19,423 nucleotides of DNA from Sporomusaceae bacterium (GTDB lineage Bacteria; Bacillota_C; Negativicutes; Sporomusales_B; UBA7701). Every line of letters starts with the position of its first letter. Position 1 is the first letter of the stretch. Position numbers and translations under genes: made by a program. The stretch covers positions 1-19,423 of the forward strand of contig JALHDI010000064.1 of assembly GCA_022839045.1 (NCBI GenBank), read 5' to 3'. This document shows, piece after piece, positions 5,792-12,313 of the stretch. The notes below the pieces were generated by a model. That model was not told the origin of the DNA, made no database searches, and saw only the letters and a list, made by a program, of their open reading frames with translations.

Positions 5792-7267
5792 TTGCCGGGC
5801 TATTCGCAAGAAGAAACGCCTCTGCTCGCGGCAATGAAACGCTATGTAGACGACGGGGTTATCCCTTTTCATACACCGGGACATAAATTCGGCAAGGGGA
5901 TGCACCCGCGCCTGGAGAATATCTTCGGCCGGACCGCACTGGAACTCGATCTGGCGCTGCTCCCCGAGCTGGACGACCTGCACGAGCCCCACGGCTGCAT
6001 CAAGGCGGCCCAGGACCTGGCGGCCGAGCTTTACGGGGCCGATCACAGCTTTTTCGTGGTCAACGGCACGACCGGCGGCATTTACGCGATGATCCTGACC
6101 ATCGCCGGCCCCGGCGACAAGATCATCGTGCCCCGCAACGCCCACCGGTCGATAATCGGCGGGGTGATTCTGAACGGGGCGATTCCCGTTTTCATGCACC
6201 CCGAGGTGGACAAGCATCTCGGCCTCGCCCACGGGGTGACGCCCGCGACGGTGGAGGAGGCTATCCACAGGCATCCCGACGCCAAAGGGGTGCTGATAAT
6301 CAACCCGACTTATTACGGCGTGGCTACCGATCTGCGCCGGATTGTCGATATCGTCCACGACCACAACATGCCGGTGGTGGTGGACGAGGCCCACGGCCCG
6401 CACCTGCATTTCTCCCCCCGGCTGCCGTTGCAGGCGTTGGATGCGGGGGCGGACATCTGCGCCCAGAGCACCCATAAGATTATCGGCGCGCTGACCCAGT
6501 GCTCGATGGTCCACTGCCGCGAGGGCCGCGTCAGCGTGCCCCGCCTTAAGGCGATGCTGCAGCTCGTCCAGTCGACCAGCCCCAATTATCTGCTGATGGC
6601 TTCGCTGGACGTGGCCCGCATGCAGATGGCCATAGAGGGGCGGCAACTGGTGGCGCGGGCGGTGGAGCTGGCCGATTGGGTGCGGGCGGAGATCAACGAG
6701 ATCCCCGGGCTGTACTGCTTCGGCGGGGACAAACTCGGCACGCCAGGGGTATACAGCCTCGACCCCACAAAGGTGACGGTGACGGTCAAGGGGCTGGGCC
6801 TCAAGGGGGCGGAAGCCGAGCGCATCCTGCGCCACGAGTACAAGGTGCAGGTGGAGTTGTCCGATATGTATAACATCCTGTTCCTGATTACGCTGGGCGA
6901 CGGCGAGGCCGAGGCCCGGGCAATGGTGGAGGCACTACGCGGCCTGGCGGCCAATCACGCCGGCCAGCGGGATTTTTCCTCGGTCGAGGATGCCTACAGC
7001 AGCCTAGATTATCCGCCGATTCCGGAACAGGTGCTGTCTCCACGCCAAGCGCTGTTCGGCCACACCAAGACCATCCCCTTCAAGCAGGCGGCCGGCCGGG
7101 TGTGCGCCGAGATCATCACCTTCTATCCTCCCGGCATCCCACTGCTCTGCCCCGGGGAACGCATTTCCGCGGAGGTCATCGACTATTGCCTGCGATTGCA
7201 GAAAGCCGGCCTGCATATCTCCGGGCCGGAGGACTATATGTTAAAAACGGTCAAAGTGGTGGAATAA
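5792..7267 (+). CDS. Orn/Lys/Arg decarboxylase family PLP enzyme (SpeA/YaaO-like)
   Basis: A 491-residue fold-type I PLP enzyme of the short Firmicutes Orn/Lys/Arg decarboxylase family, closely resembling B. subtilis SpeA (arginine decarboxylase) and YaaO. Expected reaction: decarboxylation of arginine or lysine to agmatine or cadaverine. Visible marks are FHTPGHKFGKGM (26-37), LDDLHEPHG (60-68), NGTTGG (91-96), the cofactor Asp and His in VVVDEAHG (Asp198, His201), the Schiff-base lysine in AQSTHKIIGALTQ (Lys229), and the C-terminal domain with YPPGIPLLCPGE. The start is TTG at 5792 with a GGAGGTG site 7 bases upstream. Its place before tmk fits yaaO by gene order. Sequence alone does not separate Arg from Lys specificity, so no symbol is given. 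The stop overlaps the tmk start by one base. Confidence 0.9.
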   Translation: MPGYSQEETPLLAAMKRYVDDGVIPFHTPGHKFGKGMHPRLENIFGRTALELDLALLPELDDLHEPHGCIKAAQDLAAELYGADHSFFVVNGTTGGIYAMILTIAGPGDKIIVPRNAHRSIIGGVILNGAIPVFMHPEVDKHLGLAHGVTPATVEEAIHRHPDAKGVLIINPTYYGVATDLRRIVDIVHDHNMPVVVDEAHGPHLHFSPRLPLQALDAGADICAQSTHKIIGALTQCSMVHCREGRVSVPRLKAMLQLVQSTSPNYLLMASLDVARMQMAIEGRQLVARAVELADWVRAEINEIPGLYCFGGDKLGTPGVYSLDPTKVTVTVKGLGLKGAEAERILRHEYKVQVELSDMYNILFLITLGDGEAEARAMVEALRGLAANHAGQRDFSSVEDAYSSLDYPPIPEQVLSPRQALFGHTKTIPFKQAAGRVCAEIITFYPPGIPLLCPGERISAEVIDYCLRLQKAGLHISGPEDYMLKTVKVVE

Positions 7268-7902
7268 TGGTAGGGATACTGATCACTTTCGAGGGTCCCG
7301 ACGGCGGAGGCAAGACGACTCAGCTGGGTTTGCTGGCGGAGCATCTCCGCCAGCAGGGCCATACCGTCGTCTGCACCCGGGAACCGGGCGGCACGGCGCT
7401 GGGGGATAAGATCCGCGGCCTGCTGCTCGACCCCGCCAACGCCGAGATGGCTCCCCGCACCGAGGCGCTGCTGTATATGGCCGCCCGGGCCCAGCACGTG
7501 GCCGAGGTGATCGCCCCGGCGCTGGCCCGCGGGGAGGTGGTTCTTTCCGACCGCTACGCCGATTCGACGCTCGTTTACCAGGGGGCGGCCCGTCGCCTGG
7601 CGCGGGAGGATCTGACAGCTATCAACCTGTTCGCCACCGGCGGGGTGGACCCTGACCTGACCATCTTGCTGGACGGTGACGCCGCCACCTTCGGCGGGCG
7701 CCTGGCCGGACGCGGCAGCGCCGACCGCATCGAGGGGGAGGCGGCCGGTTTCCACGCTCTGGTGCGCCGGGGGTTCAGGGAAATGGCCGCGGCCGAGCCC
7801 GGACGGGTCAAGGTTGTGGACGCCGACCGCGGCGTGGAGGAAGTCCACCGCAAGGTGGTGGAGGTTGTGGAGGAGTTTCTGTGTAGGAGGGCTTATGGTT
7901 AA
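7267..7902 (+). CDS. tmk: Thymidylate kinase
   Basis: dTMP kinase, 211 residues, converting dTMP to dTDP with ATP in dTTP synthesis. The P-loop is FEGPDGGGKTTQ (Lys16), the dTMP-binding region is TREPGGTALGDKIR (37-50), the DRY motif is at 95-97 in SDRYADSTLVYQG, and the lid region includes GRGSADRIE. An open frame extends upstream, but ATG 7267 gives the canonical N-terminus MVGILITFEG. It overlaps the decarboxylase stop by one base (TAATG), which suggests translational coupling; there is no strong ribosome site of its own. The 3' end overlaps yaaR by 8 bases. Confidence 0.96.
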   Translation: MVGILITFEGPDGGGKTTQLGLLAEHLRQQGHTVVCTREPGGTALGDKIRGLLLDPANAEMAPRTEALLYMAARAQHVAEVIAPALARGEVVLSDRYADSTLVYQGAARRLAREDLTAINLFATGGVDPDLTILLDGDAATFGGRLAGRGSADRIEGEAAGFHALVRRGFREMAAAEPGRVKVVDADRGVEEVHRKVVEVVEEFLCRRAYG

Positions 7903-8344
7903 AATAAACAACGTGCGTTCCGGCGGGACGCCGGTGCTGCCCGAACGCGAGGCGGCCGGCCACCCGGAAAAGGTCGGCGGTATTTTCACCGCCGATCTGG
8001 CGAAGGCCCAGGATTCGCTTTCCAAGGAGAAGATGAACGAGCTGCTGGACAAGATCACCGAGCAGGGCCGGCGGCTGGGCGAGGTGCCGACCTACGCCGA
8101 GCTGAAGGCTTACCGGGAGCTTGTGCGCTCTTTCCTCGCCGAGGCGGTGGGCCGGGCTTACACGTTGCAGTCCCAGACCGGCTGGGACCGCCACGGGCGC
8201 CAGAAGATGTACGCCGTTGTCAAGGAGATCGACCAGCAGATGGCCGAGCTTGCGGAGGACGTCCGCCACGGGCAGGAGCGCCAGCTGCAGATCATGGGGC
8301 GGCTGGACGCCATCCGCGGCATGCTGGTCGATCTGTACAGCTGA
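7895..8344 (+). CDS. yaaR: YaaR family protein (DUF327)
   Basis: A 149-residue protein of the YaaR/DUF327 family, found in Firmicutes between tmk and holB. Function is not established. It is mostly helical and charged, with the family core YAELKAYRELVRSFLAEAV (about residues 67-85), then GWDRHGRQKMYAVVKEID (96-113) and a C-terminal helix ending in GRLDAIRGMLVDLYS. The ATG at 7895 lies just after TAGGAGG and overlaps the end of tmk by 8 bases. holB begins one base after its stop. In B. subtilis darA (yaaQ) sits between tmk and yaaR; it is not present here. Confidence 0.88.
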   Translation: MVKINNVRSGGTPVLPEREAAGHPEKVGGIFTADLAKAQDSLSKEKMNELLDKITEQGRRLGEVPTYAELKAYRELVRSFLAEAVGRAYTLQSQTGWDRHGRQKMYAVVKEIDQQMAELAEDVRHGQERQLQIMGRLDAIRGMLVDLYS

Positions 8345-8345
8345 T

Positions 8346-9371
8346 ATGGTTACGCGCTGGGAAGATATCGCCGGCCACGGCGAGGCGACGGCGATGCTGC
8401 GCAATATGCTTTCGTCGGGCCGCATGCCCCACGCCCTGCTGTTCGTAGGGCCGGCCGGCATCGGCAAGATGCTGGTGGCCCGGACGCTGGCGGCCGCGAT
8501 TCTCTGCGGCGGCGGGCGGGCCGAGCCGTGCGGCGAATGCCCGGCCTGCCGGCTTGTGGCGCAGGGTACCCATCCCGATCTTGTCGAGCTGGCAGCCGAC
8601 GGGGCGAGTCTGAAAATCGACCAGATCCGGGCGCTGCAACACGAGGCGGCGCTCGCGCCATATTACGGCTCGGGCCGGGTTTTCCTGGTCGAGGAGGCGG
8701 AAAGGCTTACGATCCAGGCGGCCAACAGTCTGCTGAAGATTCTCGAGGAACCGCCGGCCGGGTCGGTGTTCATTCTGACGGCGGCTTCGCAGCACGCCCT
8801 GCTGTCGACCGTCGTGTCGCGCTGCCGGGTTTTCACGTTCCGGCCGCTGGCGCCGGAAGCGCTCGCGCGCCTACTGGCGGCGCGGGGGACGGACGGGGCG
8901 CGGGCGGCGATGGCGGCCCGCCTGTCCGGGGGCCGGGTCGGCGAGGCGCTGGCTTTGCTGGCCGAAGGGGGCCTGGCGCTCAGGGACGCCGCGCTGGCCG
9001 TCGTGGCCGTGCTGCCCACCGGTGGGGCTTCGCTGGTGTGGACGCAGGGCGCGGCGCTCGATAAGCTGTCGGCACCGGAGCTGGCTGCTTTTCTCCGCCA
9101 CTTGAGCCAGGTGCTGCGCGATCTGCTGGTGATCGTCAGCGGGCGGGAGGAACTGGCGCTCAACAGCGATGCGGCCGACGAACTGCGCCGCGCCGCCGAC
9201 GCCTGGGACGCCCGCCGCCTGGACGAGGCGATCAGGACGGTGCGGGAGGCCGGCCGGGCGCTGGAGGGAAACGCCAATACCCGCCTCACGATGGAGGCGA
9301 TGCTGATACATTTGCTGGAAGCGGCAAGGGAGGGAACGCGAGATGCAGACCGTCGTCGGAATACGGTTTAA
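8346..9371 (+). CDS. holB: DNA polymerase III delta' subunit
   Basis: A 341-residue clamp-loader subunit that, with delta and tau/gamma, loads the sliding clamp during replication. It has AAA+ features: FVGPAGIGKML (about 33-43), a zinc cluster from Cys54, Cys62, Cys65 and Cys68 (CGGGRAEPCGECPAC), the Walker B-like VFLVEEAERLT, LLKILEEPP and the SRC motif in VVSRCRVF. The residue after the P-loop lysine is Met instead of Ser/Thr, consistent with delta' subunits that do not hydrolyse ATP. The C-terminal collar domain is Ala/Leu-rich. Start ATG 8346 follows yaaR by one base. The last 29 bases overlap ricT in another frame. Confidence 0.94.
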   Translation: MVTRWEDIAGHGEATAMLRNMLSSGRMPHALLFVGPAGIGKMLVARTLAAAILCGGGRAEPCGECPACRLVAQGTHPDLVELAADGASLKIDQIRALQHEAALAPYYGSGRVFLVEEAERLTIQAANSLLKILEEPPAGSVFILTAASQHALLSTVVSRCRVFTFRPLAPEALARLLAARGTDGARAAMAARLSGGRVGEALALLAEGGLALRDAALAVVAVLPTGGASLVWTQGAALDKLSAPELAAFLRHLSQVLRDLLVIVSGREELALNSDAADELRRAADAWDARRLDEAIRTVREAGRALEGNANTRLTMEAMLIHLLEAAREGTRDADRRRNTV

Positions 9372-10161
9372 GAAAGCGGGCAAGGTTTACTATTTTGACC
9401 CCGGACAGCTCAAGCTGGCGGAGAACGACCATGTGATCGTGGAGACGACGAGGGGCCTGGAGTTCGGCCGCGTGGTCATTGGCCCGCGCGAGGTCAAGGA
9501 TGAGGATATTGTGGCGCCGCTTAAGCCGGTGCAGCGTAAGGCGACGCCCCAGGACGAGGCCAAGGTGCGCGACAACGAGGCCAAGGAGGCGGATGCTTTC
9601 CGGGTCTGCCAGCAGAAGATCCAGGCCCACAATCTGCCGATGAACCTCGTGGATGTCGAGTATACTTTCGACGTGAACAAGATCATCTTTTATTTCACCG
9701 CCGAGGGCCGGATCGATTTTCGCGAACTCGTCAAGGACCTGGCGGCGGTGTTCCGCACCCGCATCGAACTGCGCCAGATCGGGGTGCGGGACGAGGCGAA
9801 GATGGTGGGGGGCATCGGCTGCTGCGGGCGGCCGCTGTGCTGCGCGACTTTCCTCGGCGATTTCGAGCCGGTGTCGATCCGCATGGCTAAGGACCAGAAC
9901 CTGTCCCTCAACCCGACGAAGATTTCCGGCATTTGCGGCCGGCTGATGTGCTGTCTGAAGTACGAGAGCGACTGCTACGGCTCGTGCTGCAAGAAGGTGG
10001 CCGCGCCGGCGGTGGGCCGCGAGGTGGTCACGGTGGAGGGCGAGGGCAAGATCACCGCCGTGAACGGCGCGAAGCGGATGGCGTCGGTCCGGCTTAAGGA
10101 CGGCAAGGTGCTGGAGATTCCGTGGGAAGAGGTTGTGGAAAAAGAGGATAATGGCAAATGA
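9343..10161 (+). CDS. ricT: RicT/YaaT, PSP1 C-terminal domain protein
   Basis: A 272-residue PSP1-family protein. In B. subtilis RicT (YaaT) joins RicA and RicF in an Fe-S-containing complex that helps RNase Y process mRNA and is needed for sporulation and competence. Visible marks are TTRGLEFGRVV (about 35-45), the PSP1 core, and an unusually Cys-rich region: GCCGRPLCC (159-167), CGRLMCCLKYESDCYGSCC (198-216), which would supply the cluster ligands. The ATG follows AAGGGAGGG at good spacing and lies inside the end of holB. The 3' end overlaps the methyltransferase start by 11 bases. yabA, next to yaaT in B. subtilis, is absent. Confidence 0.94.
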   Translation: MQTVVGIRFKKAGKVYYFDPGQLKLAENDHVIVETTRGLEFGRVVIGPREVKDEDIVAPLKPVQRKATPQDEAKVRDNEAKEADAFRVCQQKIQAHNLPMNLVDVEYTFDVNKIIFYFTAEGRIDFRELVKDLAAVFRTRIELRQIGVRDEAKMVGGIGCCGRPLCCATFLGDFEPVSIRMAKDQNLSLNPTKISGICGRLMCCLKYESDCYGSCCKKVAAPAVGREVVTVEGEGKITAVNGAKRMASVRLKDGKVLEIPWEEVVEKEDNGK

Positions 10162-10900
10162 TTTTTTGCGTCCGGGCGAACGCCTGGACGATTTGCTAAT
10201 CGGGGGTCTCAAGATCATCCAGCGGGCCGGCCGGTTCCGCTTTTCCCTCGACGCGGTGCTGCTGGCCCATTTCGCCACGGTGAAGCGGGGCGCGGCCGCG
10301 GTCGACCTGGGCGCGGGCACGGGGGTGCTGGGGCTGCTGCTCGCGGCAAGGGGCGCGAAGCGGGTGACGGGGGTGGAGATAAACCCCGAGATGGCCGATA
10401 TGGCCAGCCGCAGCATCGGCGTCAACGGCCTCGGCGACCGGCTGGCGGTGGTGTGCGCCGATGTGCGGGCGATCCCGGGCGGCGGTATTTTGGCGGGGCG
10501 AAGCTGGGATCTGGTGGTCGCCAATCCTCCCTACCGGCCGCTGGGCGGCGGGGGGGTCAACCCCAGCGAAGAGCTGGCGCTGGCTCGCCATGAGATCGCC
10601 GGCGGGTTGGACGATTTCGCCGCGGCAGCCGCTTTCCTCCTCAAGGACAAAGGCCGGCTGGCGATGGTACACCTGCCAGAACGGCTCGCGGATGTCGTCG
10701 GCGCGCTGCGCCAAAGGGACGTCGAGCCCAAACGGTTCAGGCTGGTGCATCCGGCCCCCGGCAAGACGGCCAAGCTGCTGCTGGCCGAGGGGGTACGCGG
10801 CGGCAGGCCGGGCCTAACGGTGGAGCCGCCGCTCTATGTTTGCGGCGAGGACGGTCGCTACGGCGGGGAGATTATGGCTTATTACCGGGCGGGTGAATAG
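10151..10900 (+). CDS. trmN6: TrmN6-like tRNA adenine-N6 methyltransferase (YabB family)
   Basis: A 249-residue class I SAM-dependent methyltransferase. The SAM-binding motif is VDLGAGTGVLG (51-61), the acidic post-I residue is in VTGVEINPEMA, and the amino-methylase motif NPPY (125-128) marks N6-adenine or related N-methylation. The N-terminal RPGERLDDLLIGGLKIIQ is typical of the YabB/TrmN6 family, which methylates A37 of tRNA-Val in characterised members. Exact target is inferred. ATG 10151 is chosen because it gives this N-terminus; its ribosome site is weak and close, so coupling to ricT, which it overlaps by 11 bases, is likely. An in-frame TTG at 10133 is an alternative. rsmI starts one base after the stop. 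Confidence 0.85.
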   Translation: MANDFLRPGERLDDLLIGGLKIIQRAGRFRFSLDAVLLAHFATVKRGAAAVDLGAGTGVLGLLLAARGAKRVTGVEINPEMADMASRSIGVNGLGDRLAVVCADVRAIPGGGILAGRSWDLVVANPPYRPLGGGGVNPSEELALARHEIAGGLDDFAAAAAFLLKDKGRLAMVHLPERLADVVGALRQRDVEPKRFRLVHPAPGKTAKLLLAEGVRGGRPGLTVEPPLYVCGEDGRYGGEIMAYYRAGE

Positions 10901-10901
10901 C

Positions 10902-11750
10902 ATGGCGAAGAAGACCGGAACACTATATCTGTGCGCGACCCCGATCGGCAACCTGGAGGATATGACGTTCAGGGGCGTGAGGGTGCTGCGGGAGGCGGCG
11001 GTCATCGCCGCCGAGGACACCCGCCATACTCGGAAACTGCTCAGCCATTACGATATCCATACACCGCTCGTCAGTTACCACGAGCACAACAAGGCGGCCC
11101 GCGGGCCGGAACTGGTCGCCCGGCTGCTGGCCGGCGAGGATGTGGCGGTGGTTAGCGACGCCGGGTTGCCGGGAATCTCGGACCCGGGCGCCGATCTGGT
11201 GAGACTGGCGCTGGCGGCGGAGGCGCCGGTGACGCCCGTGCCGGGGGCGAACGCGGCCCTGTCGGCGTTGGTGGCCTCCGGGCTCGATACAGGCATGTTT
11301 CTGTTCGTAGGCTTCCTGCCGCGGGCGGCCAAAAAGCGGCGCGAGCTTTTGTCTTCCCTGGCGGAGTTGCCGTATACCCTGATTTTCTACGAATCGCCCC
11401 ACCGGCTGTCCGCCACGCTGGCCGAGCTGGCGGCGGCACTCGGCGACCGCCTGGCGGCTGTGGGCAGGGAGCTGACCAAGAAGTTCGAGGAGTTCGCCCG
11501 CGGGTCGTTGACCGGCCTCGACAGCCACTTCGTCGCCCAGCCGCCCCGCGGCGAGATTACGCTGGTGGTGGCGGGCGGTACGGGGAAAGCGGCTGCGGCA
11601 CCGGCCGCGCCGCAGGATGAGCCTGCGGCGGCGGTAGCGAAGCTAGTGGCCGCCGGGACGGCCAAGAAGGAGGCCATAAGACGGGTGGCGGCGGAGCGCG
11701 GCCTGCCGCGCCGCGAGGTCTACCAGGCTGTCGTGGCGGCGGAGAAATAG
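10902..11750 (+). CDS. rsmI: 16S rRNA (cytidine1402-2'-O)-methyltransferase
   Basis: A 282-residue tetrapyrrole-methylase-fold enzyme that 2'-O-methylates C1402 in the 16S rRNA decoding centre. Family motifs are clear: LCATPIGNLEDMT (10-22), AAEDTRHTRKLL (36-47), VSYHEHN (57-63), VVSDAGLPGISDPG (83-96), PVPGANAALSAL (112-123) and ESPHRL. An Ala/Pro-rich linker precedes a short C-terminal helical domain (KKEAIRRVAAERGLPRREVY), seen in many RsmI proteins. ATG 10902 follows the upstream stop by one base; its ribosome site is weak, so coupling is likely. It is the last gene of the operon before the terminator at 11779. Confidence 0.95.
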   Translation: MAKKTGTLYLCATPIGNLEDMTFRGVRVLREAAVIAAEDTRHTRKLLSHYDIHTPLVSYHEHNKAARGPELVARLLAGEDVAVVSDAGLPGISDPGADLVRLALAAEAPVTPVPGANAALSALVASGLDTGMFLFVGFLPRAAKKRRELLSSLAELPYTLIFYESPHRLSATLAELAAALGDRLAAVGRELTKKFEEFARGSLTGLDSHFVAQPPRGEITLVVAGGTGKAAAAPAAPQDEPAAAVAKLVAAGTAKKEAIRRVAAERGLPRREVYQAVVAAEK

Positions 11751-11778
11751 GCTACCGGCCACTTTCGACGGAAAAACA

Positions 11779-11806
11779 AAAAAGAGGCCTTTTTCAGCCT
11801 CTTTTT
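11779..11806. terminator. Bidirectional terminator between rsmI and abrB
   Basis: A 10-bp stem AAAAAGAGGC (11779-11788) with GCCTCTTTTT (11797-11806), loop CTTTTTCA. A-tracts on one side and T-tracts on the other make it work in both directions, ending rsmI transcripts (plus) and abrB transcripts (minus). Confidence 0.9.
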
Positions 11807-11822
11807 CGTCAAAGCCCGGACT

Positions 11823-12071
11823 TTAGACTGCCTTTTGTCCCATGGTGGTCAGGCACTCTTTACACACGTTTTTGCCGCGGAAGTTGGTGATCTCGTCCGC
11901 GTTGCCGCAAAAAACGCAAGCAGGCTCGTATTTGCGGAGGATGATGCGGTCGTTGTCGACGTAAATTTCCAGCGCGTCTTTCTCTTCGATATCGAGAGTC
12001 CGGCGGAGTTCGATGGGAATTACGACTCTTCCAAGTTCGTCCACTTTGCGTACGATGCCAGTTGATTTCAT
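11823..12071 (-). CDS. abrB: AbrB-family transition-state regulator with four-Cys C-terminus
   Basis: An 82-residue DNA-binding regulator. Residues 1-47 form the swapped-hairpin AbrB domain (MKSTGIVRKVDELGRVVIPI, ELRRTLDIEEKDALEIYVDND). In B. subtilis AbrB represses post-exponential genes such as those for biofilm and antibiotics until Spo0A shuts it down. The C-terminal part differs from the B. subtilis type. It carries Cys52-x2-Cys55 and Cys70-x2-Cys73 around NADEITNFRGKNV, a pattern suggesting a small zinc-binding fold. The in-frame ORF extends 12 codons upstream, but ATG at 12071 gives the canonical MKSTG start, with AAGGGGA as ribosome site. Single gene with its own promoter (12123-12151) and the shared terminator. 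Confidence 0.93.
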   Translation of the reverse strand: MKSTGIVRKVDELGRVVIPIELRRTLDIEEKDALEIYVDNDRIILRKYEPACVFCGNADEITNFRGKNVCKECLTTMGQKAV

Positions 12072-12102
12072 GTTCAGTTCCCCTTCCCTTTCAACATGAT
12101 TC

Positions 12103-12115
12103 GACAAAAATTGTC
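12103..12115. promoter_or_regulatory. Dyad GACAA-N3-TTGTC just downstream of the abrB promoter
   Basis: A perfect inverted repeat, GACAA (12103-12107) and TTGTC (12111-12115), near the expected abrB transcription start. The same region has TTGAC-N7-GTCAA (12217-12233) over the metG -35 and GTTC/GAAC arms near 12193-12207. These could be operator sites, including autoregulation by AbrB, which prefers AT-rich curved DNA. This is inference. Confidence 0.3.
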
Positions 12116-12122
12116 TACCTAA

Positions 12123-12151
12123 ATAATACCAAAAATTACAAAGCTTGTCAA
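12123..12151 (-). promoter_or_regulatory. abrB: SigA-type promoter of abrB
   Basis: On the minus strand TTGACA (12151-12146), a 17-base spacer, then TATTAT (12128-12123). This is a near-consensus vegetative promoter, about 50 bases before the abrB start codon. Confidence 0.85.
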
Positions 12152-12216
12152 CCCCCTAATTTGACAACAAAACACATTTTTTCCAACAAATGTTCAACCA
12201 TGTCGAACGCTAATAA

Positions 12217-12245
12217 TTGACATTGCTGGTCAATTTATCTATAAT
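12217..12245 (+). promoter_or_regulatory. metG: SigA-type promoter of metG
   Basis: TTGACA (12217-12222), 17-base spacer, TATAAT (12240-12245): a perfect consensus promoter. The leader to metG is only about 60 bases, with a small GAGAA/TTCTC hairpin, so there is no room for a T-box. The -35 lies in a dyad (TTGAC-N7-GTCAA). Confidence 0.92.
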
Positions 12246-12313
12246 TGTTGAGAATACAAGCGTTCTCGTCCCCTAAAGGCACCGGAAAAATTTGTCGATA
12301 AGGAGTGCTGAAT

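Noticed and set aside
12246..12313. T-box or other riboswitch before metG
   Set aside because: The leader is only about 60 bases with one small hairpin; a T-box needs far more room and its conserved blocks are absent.
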